64,000 nucleotides of DNA, taken from contig JAKJXP020000022.1 of NCBI GenBank assembly GCA_022225965.2, positions 186,001 to 250,000 of the forward strand, read 5' to 3'. Numbering within the stretch: the first letter of the stretch is position 1; the number at the start of each line of letters is the position of its first letter. Below the pieces are notes generated by a model. The model was not told the DNA's origin. It was given only the letters and a program-made list of their open reading frames with translations, and did no database searches. Origin of the DNA: Diatrype stigma (Eukaryota > Ascomycota > Sordariomycetes > Xylariales > Diatrypaceae). Position numbers and translations under genes: made by a program. Below are positions 45,737 through 58,439 of this stretch, piece by piece.

Positions 45737-48700
45737 TGTGATTTGGATACGGGTAATCAAGTGGATGCAGGAATATGGCGAGCACCTCGACCACTGGAGA
45801 AAGCGACTGTCTAGTTGTAGACTAACGAAGGTCTTGAGTAACTTGAGCGAAGGAGTTACTCCGGGGTGAGATTCCAGGAGACAGTGACCGGGGAGTATGG
45901 GTATATATATTTGTAAGCCTCGGGTTGGTATATCACACTGGACGACTCATACAGGTCAAAAACAACAAACCAAAGGCGGGTGGCTGGGAGCCTTATATGC
46001 TCCTTCGGGTGCATATGCGAGAGGACTGTACCACCGTGAGGGACTCAATGCTGGCCATGACACATCACCCGCAGTCCCATTGGCCAAGACGCTCTTGCAA
46101 GCACATATTGCATCGATAGCTCCTCTTCATGACAAGAGACATTTAGCTAACGTATACACACCGGGTGATACAATGGCATAGGCGGGGTCTAACCATGGGT
46201 TCGAGAGTTTTGGCAGGCCGCAAACTGCTGCTAGGCTCTAGTGAGGCCTGCAGAGACCGGCATTGGACCAAACAGCCTGAGCTGCCAAACCTTTCCCCAA
46301 GGATGAGTATGCATCTCGCTGTCGTATCACGGTATATACTTTTCGAATCTACGTCACTCGGACACTAGCTTAGCATCACAGAGGCCTAGTCTAAGGTTCG
46401 TGGTATATAAGTGTAGGGTAAGACAGGGGTGGCCTGGCAGGTACGTACTATGGTAGTGAAAGGAAGCCCGTAGTTAGGTATATCTCGTATGTGGATATGC
46501 CTACCAGAACATGGACGCTGCAGAAGACGGACAGCCGGATCGGAAGCTGAAAAACAGGGGGTGGGGTTGGAGGTACAGACTAATGTAAGTGCAAAGCAAT
46601 AAGCTGCAGATGGAAAGAGAGCCGCTGTGGCTGTCGCTCGAGCGACCAACGTCGCGCATTTGCCTAGCTCGGTAGGTAATCTGTTGCTCCGGCGAGTTGG
46701 CAACTTGGTTTCGAGCTTTAGCATGGCACACACGCAGCCGAAGCTCCATAGTTCCCATATTTGCATACTCTACAGAGGGAAAAGGTTGGGATAACCGAAA
46801 AACAAGATGTGCTGACCGTTGTCGTTGGGTGTTCTGCAAGCCAAGACCAATGGGATACAAGCAAAAGCGGGTTGCCGTGCCAGGGCTGCAGGTTCTCTCC
46901 AGGGGCAGTCCTTGCCGGTCCAAGAAATCGCGATGCTGTCAAGGCTGAACCTTTAGCAGATAGGGCATCCATTAGGATGAGACATCGAGCTCTTTCATAT
47001 AACCAAGCCGTGATGTTTTATTCTCATTTCGTTTTGTTTCCCTCTCCATCTCACGAGAGCGGATGAGATGTTAGACACTGTTCCGTAGTGTTAGCAAAAC
47101 TTAAATCATGAGTCTCTTCCAAGTAGTCTTAATGTGGCCAATGATTATGCCATCCGTTCGTGAGTTCCTGGAGGTTTGAGGTTTGGTCTGCCCCATCTAC
47201 ATCTACAACAACTTGCTGCGAGGTGATGGGATGGTGGTGTGATGTAATGTCTTGGCTGCCAAGGTGGATCTTTTTGGGTCTTTGAGATCTTCCCCAGATT
47301 AGCTACTAATTGGCTGGCATGGGGGCATGTGCAGCGAACCAGGCCTTGGGATCCCCCCCGGACATTTCATCTCCATGTGTTACGGGGTGTCACGGTCGCC
47401 ATGTCAGAGATCGAGATTCGGGACATTCTGGGACGCGCAGACCCGTACGTACACTGCTCCGTATGAACGATACCTACTGTAGCAAGCCTAGCTGTATCCC
47501 TTCTATAACCAGTGTAGTACCTAGGTATACTGCGTACAGCTTCTCGTCCAGCCTTAGGTTTGAATTTGGCGGCGCAAGGTGATTGCTGCTGCGCAAGATG
47601 AGCAGCACGGCTTCGAAGGCGCGGGTAACCACGCAGTGTTTGCCGTATGCCATTTGTCAAAGCAATCAAAAGGTATCACTTCTCTCTGGAGCCCCCGAAT
47701 GCTTATTAGGGTGATGGGTCGGCTTAGCAGCAGGATTCCACGCTTCGTTGTACCTGAGTTCTGTGGGCAATCGCAATGTTTGGTGTGGAAATAGCAGTGC
47801 CACGTGGGATCAAATACACCCGAGCAAGCAGAACAGACACTGGCGTCTGTTGCGGGAAAACTTGCGGCGCGATCAGTCATGCCTAAGCTTATTTGTTTTG
47901 CCCGACCTCTCCTTTCCTCTCCAACGATCCCCATCCGACTCGGATGCTGCCGTTAAGCCGCAGGAGAGTTTGTTTACATGGCCATCTAGTAAGACTCGTC
48001 GCCTGGCTGGGCTAGAGATGTCTCGGTGGTAGGGTTGCAAGGTTACATATATAGATGCATGCAGGTCACTCATTCGTTGTTTGCTTTTCGGAGGTTGTGA
48101 CAACTTGCGGCTGGTGTTGTTGTCGAGGCCAAATCCCGGCAGGTGATTAACTTGCACTCACATCCCTCCCTTTCTCTCTCTCTCCCTCTCTCGGGGTGAT
48201 CCTACCGAGGTGGGTTCATGTCCCATACCGAGCGCTCGGATTCCGAGCCGCGTGCAGGCTGCGATGCTTAAGCTGGTGAAAGGTTACCTTGAAAGTTGGA
48301 AGTGGAACGAATATCGGATGTCTGCATGGTGAAGGATGCGGAGTGTGCCCCATGTGTACGAAGTACTTCACACTCTAGTCAACCTTGGAACCTTGGAACC
48401 TTGGAATACTTACATAATGTAGTATACCATAATGTATGTAGGTATGTTGGTGGGGCATTGTGGGCCGTGCCTCCCATGGCCGGGGATGCTCTGGAGACTG
48501 GGGCTCTCTGCCCCTGACCCCTGACACCCGATCTCGCACTAATTAGCCTCAACTCTCGTAACCTTTTAGTCTTTTTAAATGACATTGTCTAATTGCTTCC
48601 TCGGTTCTCGCCGATATTTCGCATCAACATAATGCATTTCCCTCGCTGGCAGTTTACAATCCCATGTTATTGGGTCCAGATCTGGCCTGCTGAAGATGTC

Positions 48701-49831
48701 GAACCTTAGCAATGGGACTTCTAGAACCCTTCGTGGGTTTTAACAACGTGGCTGGCTACGCCTCTCAAGCTGTGTCCCACGCGAAGTCGCTGCCCGACAG
48801 AAAGCCCCAGATATTTGGTCCATCCAACAACTATGGTTCCTCCCTGTCCGTGATGGATATATCGCGCAATCAATGAAACCTCGGGTTGCTAATAAAGGCC
48901 CCATCTATGTGATTCTGCATAATGGTATATATTGTAGTCAGTATGTAGATCTACTGCTAACATGTCGGTCTAAGAGATACTACCTAGATAGTATCCCCAC
49001 AGGCTATGCATACATTCCTAGGTACATAGTTAGTATAACCCGTCGATCTATTGCCGGAACCTCCGTGATCTTCGGGCTGCGATCGCATGGAGCACAGACA
49101 GACAGACCTCTGTTCGCCCAGTCAACATCGCCAACGTGAGCTCCCTGGCCTGCTGGCTTCCCCGACTGACAGATGAAGTTGCGGTGTCCAGCACACTCAC
49201 TGGTGAAGAAACCAATACGGTTCAACAATATGATCCATCATCTAGGTCCCCCGTTTCTGATGCCTAAGAGTAACTAGCGAAGATTCAGGATCTAGCACTG
49301 ACAGACCATCGATCTTGGCTGCGAAGCAACTGCGGAGATCATAGCAAGGAAGAAGCACATCTTGATCGTTCTGGTACAACAGGGAGGATGGGAATTGAAT
49401 CCACCTTGCATTCTTCCATCATATATCTGACCATCAACTCGTTATCAATGTCTTCAAACTCGATGTTACTTCGGGCGACCCTTTTGCGTTCGACTGTTGA
49501 TGACTAATAAGCTTTACTTCATCAGATCAGCGCCTGTTGCCGTATATATGCCAGTTCACTCTAAGTACAGGGTTGCTATATATTGTTCCACAATATCAGA
49601 TCAGGAAAGCGGAGGAAAGAGACGGGAAGCAGTGCAAAAAGGCGGTGGTATTTGATAGTCACAATAGGCTACAGATTACGGGCCTTAGATGCACGGACTA
49701 ATACTAGCGAGACAATCATCTACGGCATATCGATCTAGAACCGTGGAGTAGACATTCTATAGGCTATGTTGTACACTACCGAACAGCCGTCACCCAATCC
49801 TGACCATCCTGATAGCCGTGAAAAAAACAAT
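45737..49831. other. Gene-poor region
   Basis: 4.1 kb with no supported gene. It holds the promoter of the GPI protein at the left, the words TACCTAGGTA (47518), CCTAGGTA (49017) and TACGAAGTA (48357), and a CTCTCT run at about 48172-48192. Many open frames of 60-140 codons exist on both strands, but none shows a domain, and they overlap one another. A CTTGGAACC triplet repeat sits at 48383-48411. Confidence 0.4.
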
Positions 49832-50794
49832 TCAAAGTGACCTATTATCATCCACCACCAATGTCAGCTTCCCTCCTTCGCTACCGCTTCTCGTCTTCCG
49901 GGATTCCTGGTAAAGGACACTCAGAACCTTCAAAATCAGAGCAAGCGTGTCCTCCGAAGGACCATGCTCCACCTCGTCTTCAAGCAGCTTCATGAGCTTC
50001 GCGTTGGTCTCGCTGACATCCGCTTGCGGCCTCGACTTCGTAGTGCTCTCCCGGGCTCGGGAGTATCTGTCCCGTGACTTGCGCCTCTCGGCTGCCTCCT
50101 CTTCAGCTTCTCGCTCTCGCTTTTCCTTCGCGGCACGAGCCCTCTCACGCTCACGTTCACGCTCACGCTCACGTTCACGCTCACGCTCACGCTCACGGAT
50201 AAGCTTCTCGCGAGCGTCTTCTTCTCTTCTTTTTCGTTCGTGCTCTCGACGGTAGTGGTACTCTTCTTCCTCTCTATCCCTGCGCTGCTGTCGTATATAC
50301 CTCTCAATTCTTGACTCAGGCGATTCTTCATACCGTCCTCTCTGAGCATCTCTCGGACCCACCAGGCTAGGACGTCCCCTTCCGGGCTCTCTGTCGACCA
50401 CCTTGGTATTTATAACGAGGTGGCCCGTAGTAGAAGCTGTAGATTCGGCGCTGTCCTGCTCCGTGGCCCAGTCCTCGAGCCTCGATCTCCACTGCCTCGC
50501 TACCGTTGGGGATTGGTCACCTTTGTGAAGGTAGCATAGCATGAACTCTGCAGCTTGTGGGAGCATGTCTGAATTTGCTGCTCTGAGGGCATCTTCCGTA
50601 GCTAGGTTGCAGAGCATCCTCTGTCCATACTTGGACGCCGCTACTCGGTTCCGGCATCTCCGTCCCATTGTACGAGCCTCACCGACGCAGGTTATACAGC
50701 CTCGATCTGTATTTTTAAGTCGTAAGACCTCTTCGGGGTCCCACTTCTGAGACTTCGATGAGGTCATCGTATGCGAACTCGCATTGTAAGGCAT
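49832..50794 (-). CDS. Charged coiled-coil protein with N-terminal Cys motif
   Basis: Single frame of 320 residues (a second Met lies ten codons in). Residues 32-50 hold a CxxC...RRCRN motif (GCITCVGEARTMGRRCRN), a small cysteine/arginine signature that opens many uncharacterised fungal proteins. Residues about 165-255 are an almost uninterrupted Arg/Glu helix with an RE dipeptide run encoded by CGCTCA/CGTTCA hexamers (50145-50200), predicted coiled coil. The last 50 residues are a Leu-rich amphipathic helix (LALILKVLSVLYQES). No enzymatic motif is present. The function is unknown; nucleic-acid or chromatin binding is one guess. It stands alone between the gene-poor region and the Copia element. 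Confidence 0.65.
   Translation of the reverse strand: MPYNASSHTMTSSKSQKWDPEEVLRLKNTDRGCITCVGEARTMGRRCRNRVAASKYGQRMLCNLATEDALRAANSDMLPQAAEFMLCYLHKGDQSPTVARQWRSRLEDWATEQDSAESTASTTGHLVINTKVVDREPGRGRPSLVGPRDAQRGRYEESPESRIERYIRQQRRDREEEEYHYRREHERKRREEDAREKLIRERERERERERERERERERARAAKEKREREAEEEAAERRKSRDRYSRARESTTKSRPQADVSETNAKLMKLLEDEVEHGPSEDTLALILKVLSVLYQESRKTRSGSEGGKLTLVVDDNRSL
50145..50200 (-). repeat. Hexamer repeat encoding Arg-Glu run
   Basis: CGCTCA/CGTTCA units in the coiled-coil gene. They read as RERERE on the minus strand. Confidence 0.85.
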
Positions 50795-51910
50795 ATTGTT
50801 GACTGGAACTTGTGGGTGGAGGGTCTGGATTATACTATGCTATGATGTGGGAATAGAATAGCATGTATTCAGCTGGTGGCAAGAAAATATATCACGACAG
50901 ATACGGTGAAAGAATCCTATATATACACACATATATAGGGGCTATAACTGTAGAAACGGCGGGTGCAGGTTTCGAGACATCCAAATAGTCTACCAGGCTG
51001 GTGAGCATAGTAATTATAATCAAGCTTACCGGCAGAGTATAGCGAAGACATTGTGATCAAACATAGTCTTAAGGACAAAGCCCCAAGGCGCAGTTGCGAG
51101 GCCTCTGGATTTGTTGCGACTCTCGCAGGGCCTCGCGCGTCTTGTTTCAGTATGTTCAAGTTGGCATTCAGCATGCATAGGCGGCAATATCAAGACCTGG
51201 ACAACAGGTCCAGTCAGAAGCTAGGTAAATGGCATCGCTGTCTCGCTATGAAACCAAGGCAGATTCTGTTTCCCCAAAAATAACTACACAAAGAGCCTCG
51301 TTTGCCCACCCATGAGGCCTCCCTCCGATACTGGTGTGGTAAGCAGTGATCTTCGACAACGGCCCGCCATGGCAATATAGGGATGCTGGATCGCAAGGGT
51401 TCTCTGAGAGTGAAAAAGAGCTGCCCACATGGTAGCAAATGTAGTCGGCGATGACTAGCCAATGAGGAGCGGTACCGTGTAATCGGGAAGCTCGCCGATT
51501 GGCTGGGTTGCTGGCTGAGACGTATCAAGAACCTTGCTCCGACAGGCCGGCTTGGCCGAGGCTGATTACGGTGCTGGCGCTTATCATTACACGCAGAACT
51601 TCTCTGAGATATTTTTTGTAGGCCTCCTCATTGTTGAAAGTCCTGAGGCGCAGCTTTTTGAACTATATATGGAAACTATGTTAGCCAAAGGGGTTCATAG
51701 AGAATAGAATACCAGGGGCTCGGCCAGTGCCCACTGAAACCTCGAAATCCCTCTGGGCAACCCAGGTGGCAACCATAAGACCTCGTTCTCAGCGGCGAGG
51801 TTTCCAAAGTTCAATAACAGGGATGACGACAGGGTTGGATCCATCCGGGGCTTCCTCGTTGATATCAAAAGCTGTCCAGTGTTGAAAGGGGTGGTTACTT
51901 ATCTGGTTCC
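50795..51910. other. Intergenic region left of a gene remnant
   Basis: 1.1 kb without a supported gene. It includes the upstream region of the coiled-coil gene, with an ATATATAC patch near 50910-50940. Confidence 0.4.
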
Positions 51911-52186
51911 TTGCGTACGCAGTCAATATCCCTTGCCCGTATGATGTACCAGCGCATGCTCGACTACTATTCCAATCTTAACCCTCATTTTGAGTCTGCA
52001 GCAGCAAGCCAAATCGTCACGGGTTTTGATCTGCCCGCTAATATACGTCAATCTAGGCGTGAGATCTCCGAGTCCTTGTATAGGACCTTATTCCGCAACT
52101 GGCTGGCAGAGGAAATGCGCGCGGATTCAGCGGTCTACGAGATTCTCGAAGACGTTAAGCTCACTGGGGGGTTGTTTCCTACGTAG
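51911..52186 (+). pseudogene. Unidentified open frame, probably a gene remnant
   Basis: 91 codons, starting after a possible acceptor (CGCAG, 51916-51920). The translation includes YRTLFRNWLAEEMRAD and ILEDVKLTGGLF and looks like authentic protein with amphipathic helices, yet it stops 350 bases before the Copia LTR with no continuation in frame. After the stop the plus-one frame reads on for a few dozen codons, which suggests a frameshifted or truncated gene. No family was recognised. Confidence 0.25.
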
Positions 52187-52535
52187 TATACGAGAGTTTG
52201 AGGAGCTTGGTTAGGGGCCTACCTGACATCAACAGTCTATCGAGGGCTTCCGCTCTGAGTACCGCAAGTTCTGGGGTATGGTTCACAGAGTGAATCTTTC
52301 TCTTTAGTTGCATAGCTAAGCCTAGGAGACGACGGGAGATCTTTCAGAGGTTAGGCCAACTGGTCCAGCGGCGGGTTCGATAGCAGTAATTGCAGAAAAA
52401 AGAATCTAACATCAGGTATAGGTTATTACTTCTTTATTACTAAGAGTCCCATCTTGTTGAAAGGTTATAACAGTTCATCCGTTGATGTATCGTTATAGTG
52501 TATTGATACTCTACTATCGTAAAAGCTTATCATGG

Positions 52536-52676
52536 TGTTATATTGCAGGTGTAAAGCAAAAAGCAGCTGTAGGAAAGAAACTGATAATGTAGATTTAAAG
52601 GAATCTAAGCAGGTGGAGTGCTAAAAGGCGGTTGCTTAGGTATGGGTAATGCCATTAGGGCATTAGCCACGCAACA
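52536..52676 (-). repeat. Copia LTR, left copy (3' LTR)
   Basis: 141 bases, from TGTTATATTGCAGG to CCACGCAACA. Composition is near normal, unlike the adjacent interior, which turns AT-rich within about 20 bases. The difference from the right copy is mostly transitions. Confidence 0.85.
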
Positions 52677-55600
52677 TAGCCCCTTAAACGCCTTCGAAAA
52701 ACGAAGCCGTTCTTAGTACTTTCTTTATATTAAGTTTGGAAATCAACTGGCGTTATTCCATTTAAATATACGATACTTTTCGAAATATAAAAATTTTTAA
52801 TTTATTATTTTACGTCGTTACGGTATATCGCGTCGAAATAAAGGTTATAGCCGATTAACGATTATTCATATAACCGCTTTAGTTTTATTAGCATAGGTCC
52901 AATTTTATTTGCCGTACGAATTGCCTATGTTTTTCCGCCTAAAGGGCCTTTATAAGGCCGTTTGCGACTATATTATCCGTCCCGATATAAAGCAATCGAA
53001 AGAAATTTTTTTCGACCTTATTAATAATTCATTTATATCGGGCATTTACGTATTGCGTTTTTATTATATTTAATAGATTTAACGCTATTGCTATCGCGTT
53101 TTTCGAATCCGTAAATATAATAAAGGGCTTTTATTAGGAATATCTTAATTCGGTTAGCATAAAGTTAATTTAAATATTATTTATTTCGATAAGGATAAAA
53201 TTAATAAATTTCGTTTTAGTATTATTAAGCATAATTATCGATTGTTTTTTCGTTTTTTAATATATCGGCCTTTCGGTAAATAAGATTATATGGGCGCCGA
53301 TAAAAAAACGGGATTCCAAATTATCGTAAAAAGCAGCGTTAACGAAAATCCTTATTATTAAATCCGTAACCTTATAGTTACCTCTTAAAATTATTCCGAA
53401 TTTTATTGTTATATTAAAATAACGCTAAAAATAATTCAGTAGGTTTCGATGGATCTTTTCCGGTTTCGAATTTGATTTGTATAACTTGTTTATTATAAAG
53501 GAAATGTTTAAACGGCTATTTACTAAAAGGTAATTAAGTAAATCCGTTTTTTTAATATATTGCCGTTATTTAAATAAAGAAAAAGGGGTTTAAGTAATGG
53601 AAATTACTAATTCGAACCGTTAAAGGATTTTAGTTATTTTTTTTAATTGCTTTCCGTATTTGTTAATTATTTTCCGAATATAATTTTCTTAAGTAAGGAA
53701 AATCTTCCGTAGGCGCTTATTACGTTTAACGACGTATTTAAGGAATTTCGTAATTTCCCTTAGGTTCTTTAATTAAAAGAACGCTTATAATTTATCCCGA
53801 ATTCGGTGGCATTCGGTAATTATTTTGCTTATAACGAAAATATCGTTAATATATACCAAAAGAAGCTTTTTTGTTGTTTCGTACTTAAATAGGCATAAAT
53901 TCTGTATTATCGGTTTAAATTCGATCTTTTTTAAGACCTTCGTAAGGGTACGGTATTACTAAATGGGGGCTTTCCGTAAGCCGTATAACGCTTATTTAAG
54001 TTTCTAAACCTTATTTATTCCGTTATTATATCCTTTTGATTAATAAACGTATATATCGTAATCTTTAGGAAGAGCAGTATTAAGAAAGGCTATCTTTATA
54101 TCGTAGGATTAACTTTCTAGGTTAAGAATAGCCATAAGGGTAAGGAAAATCCTAATGGATATAGCGTCGGTAATAGCCGAATATATATCTTATATTACGT
54201 AATCGTCCCTTGTTTCGAAGTTCCCGTAAATTACTAGTCGGGCTTGGTTTCGAATTCACTTGTTATTAGCGTTAAACCGTTAATCCGTTATTTATTTCGA
54301 TAATAAGGCTTTGGCCTTAAAGAAAAAAAGGATTAAGTTAAATATATTCCTTTTTATTAAACTGTTATATTATGCCTTAAAGGCCGGCTGTTATTACTTT
54401 TAAAGGATAGGGTCTTTTTTTGCCTTCTTTATCGTTCGGGCGAGTTTTGATGTCATTATTTTTTCCATTTTTAATATAAATAAGGCGTATTTCGTTAATA
54501 TCCGGATGGGTTTATTACGGGTCTTATAAAAAGATTCCTTTTTTATTCGTATAAAGGACGAATAAAGTGTTAGGAAAAAAGGCTTTGGCGGTATCGATTT
54601 AAAACGTACGCCGAAAAGGGTTTTGTAATTTGTTTCTTTATTTTTATTACGGATAAATCTTTAAATAGTGGGTTTTTTTTATAAACCACTTACCGTAATC
54701 GAATCTATAGCGGGATTTAGTGCTTTATTACCGAGGGGATATTTTTTCTTAAGGTCTTCGATTGCTTTCTCGAAGTGTTTTTTTCCGGGATTATCGGATT
54801 TCTTTTATTCTTAGGCTTAAAGGGATTATTTTATATAATCGGAAATATAATTTTCGTTATTTTAATGTTTTTTATTTTGGGTATAATTATTATTTTGTTC
54901 TTAATAACTTTTTTTTATTTTATTATTTTTTTTTAACAATTGTTACTTTAAAATAGGGAATTCGGGCGGCAAATAAAACTGCTTGTCGCCTGTTTTATAT
55001 TCGGAATCGTTTTCGTTATGTTTTCTTAAAGGGGTTTTAATGCGTTATTAAAAGGTTATAACTTTCGTTTCGATATGTTTTCATTTCGTAATAGGGTTTT
55101 CCGTTACGCTTAAGTTATATTATATTATTGTTTCCGGTTAGGATATTTCGTTTTTGGATTTCGGATTAATAAATTCGATAACGTATTATATACTTTTATT
55201 AGTATTAACCCTTTTGCCTGGTATTTTCTTAATAAATCGTATATTACGGGCATGAATAATAATGTATTTATTCGGAACGTAAACCTTATAGATTTTTATT
55301 TTAATATCGACGTATCCGATTAGGTATACCTTAAAGATTCGTAAAGCCATTTTGTAACTTTATATAACCTTTTTATCGTATATATAATTAAGGGATCCCT
55401 AAATTCTAAGGGTAAGCAGGTCGTTAAGCTTTTTTTATATGGGGATATTCAGGCTTTAAGTTAGCTTGGATTAAAGGTATTTACCCCTTTTATTATAACA
55501 AGATAGAAGCATGTTTACCAGTTTTATAGCATATTTCTCGGCATACGGCCATAGGAAATAGGGCAATCCGGCTTGATTTATTGCTAAGCGAAAGGGGGTA

Positions 55601-58439
55601 ATAATAAGCTTTACTTTATTCTTTCCGTATGCATTTTATTCCGATATATGGGGGATTGTTTTTTGCTATTATATACCCTTTTGGTTTAGGAATTTGTTTA
55701 TGTTGTTATTGGTACCGGTAAATTCCTATTTTTTATCGGACTGAAAAATTTGAACTTTATATACGCCCTAACGTTTAGTTTCGATTATTCATTTTTGGAC
55801 CAAGCAATGGATTTCTTTCTTTTTACGGGTAAATTTAACCCATTTAAAACCGGTATGCCTATTAATTAATATGACGGAATATTTATATCTTATGATATTC
55901 ATCGGTTTTACTTTATGTATATCGAAGTATATAACTTATAAGAAGCAAGTTATAGGAGTGATTTACTTCTTACTTATCTGCCGCTATGCCTTCGTTTATA
56001 GGCATATTTTATAAGTTATATCCTTCGGTATCGGGAATATAAGCTTTTAGATGGTACATGCCTTTTATATGCGTTCGTAACTGGCATGCATGAATTTTCT
56101 ATGCATTTAATGGAGATTAACCGTTATAAAGGATGTTGTTTATATAGGTAAGGGGTTAAGGACGGAAATAACTGGAATAACCTTAACGTTATGTACCCAT
56201 TGTATATTGGTGAATTTATCGTCGGTTTTTTTATTAATTAAACGGTTTCCGTATTCATTAAAGATAATGCCGTTATTCCGGAGGATTCCCGAACTTATTA
56301 AGTTATAAGGCGCAATCGGAGAGTATCGGGCATTATTATGGGTTATTTTAATAATATCCCCTGTATTAATATAAATCTAATAACTTATAACGTTTATATT
56401 AACGCATTTAACATCGCCGCCATTTAACGATATTATTAATTCGGATTTATCGAGCGGTTCGTATAATATGAATTACTTAAGGTCGTTAAAAATGTATTTG
56501 CCAGTTTCCGAATCGTTTATGAATATATTACGGATAAGTTATAATACCGTGGCATTTAAGTCCGTTTTTATATTTAGTATTTCCTTCGACGGTATATTCG
56601 GGAAAGAAGTAATTCCGGCTGCTGCTCGATTTTTTATTTATTCCTACCGGCATTCGGAATAAAGCATCCAGCACTTTTTCGGACTATCCAAATGGTACTT
56701 ATTATAATCTAAACAATAAGGGTAATACTTTATTTCTTTATACGTAAGGCATAGCTTATTTTGCCTTTATCGATATTTACGAATAAACTGGGAGCTCTTT
56801 GGAATGATATTGTTATTACTTATTATCCCCATAGCTTTGCCCGTTGCAATTAAGGATATAAGCTTAATATTAATAAATTCGGAAGCCGCTAATCGGTAAA
56901 CTTCCTTTTAAAATTCCTTTTATTTTAATTCGTTATAAAGGATTTTTTATTCGATTATGCGATGCCATTCGGGATATCGGCTTTTAATCTTTAACATTAA
57001 AAGGAATAATTAAAAGTTTTCGAATTATTTTATTCCGAATTGTTTCAATTTTTTCGTTCGTTATACGAATAAAACATTAAAGTTCTCCAATATTATATTA
57101 GCCCTTAAAGTTATATTTATCCATTAAATAACTAAGGCGTACTTATTAAGTTCCGAGACCGCTGGTATTAATCTGCAAATAAATATGAAAATTTCGAACG
57201 GATTCTTTATTTCCTTTCGATCGTAGCCTGTATTCTCTAATTTCGGCATTACCTGCCGTATAAAAGACGTTAACAAAACATACGCATAAATGCATTGCTT
57301 CTTTTAAAGAAGGACCGCCGAAAAGGTATCTTCATTTTCCGGCTTAGGAATATTCGTATAATAAAAATATTTAAAGCCGCAGTATTCGGTATTATCTAAA
57401 ACGAATTCCTTCCAATCCCGGAAGTTTTCCTTATTCTTAAAAGGGGGCATTTTCGGAAAGGTAATAATGAAACTATTACCTATCGTAAGACCTAGCAATA
57501 ACTGAAAAGCGGCAAAGCCTTTATTAGTAGCAATTAAAACAAAATTCGACCTAGCAGGAAACCAGAATGCGGCGAAGTTTTTGCTAATAAGCAATCAAAA
57601 CAATAATCGGCCCAGCAAAAACCGGAAAACGGCGATATCCTATTATAATAAAATACTAAACGGCAAAGGATTTATATTTTTTAGGCCAGTCCTTTTAATC
57701 TTTAATATTAACTTTTTCTAATTAACCTTCTTATTTATTTCTTAGCGTTAATTATTATGTAGTAATAGTTTATTTCGACGCGGTAAGAAATATCGAATAA
57801 GCTTCGATATTTATTTAAAAAAGAAAAGGCTAGATTTATTGGTTTTATATTAAGCGGCTTTATTTATTTGCAAATAGTAGAAACGGTTTATAGGAATTAT
57901 TGCTAATAGCTTATCATTTTTTAAGTTCGTAAGGAAAACTTGCGAATAAAGTGTATTTTAATATGGGTTAATTAATTTGTTAGATTATAAGGATTTTAAA
58001 GATAGGTATTTGGTTAATATTGCTTAATCGAGGATATTTTTCTTAATATAGGTCGTATATAATTAATGCGATTTTGTTATAAAATTTGTTATATTGGATA
58101 ATATTTCAATTAATACGAATATTCGCATTTGGGCATATGTAATGCCCGAATTTTAAATTATAAAATTCGTTTAAATTTAACGAAAGTATAATATATCGAT
58201 TCGTATTCTTATAAAGAATCCGTATATAAGGTTAAATAATCGAATACTTAATTATTCGTATTGTTTTTCGATTGTAATCGATTTAAGAAACGATGGCTTC
58301 GTTTTTAAGAATTATAGGCGTATCCGTATTTAATGCGATAACTTTGCCTTTTAAAAGAATATAATTGCTTTTTAATGAATTGGATTAATAGAGAAAGGTT
58401 CGAATCGTTATAGATAAACGAAAGCGTATAAGGGACTTA

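Noticed and set aside
50145..50200. Short regular repeats that could suggest a CRISPR array, also at 60299-60660
   Set aside because: Contiguous tandem coding repeats with no spacers, in a eukaryotic genome.
52362..52385. GCGGGTTCGATAGC, another tRNA-like string
   Set aside because: No A box or cloverleaf at the right distance.
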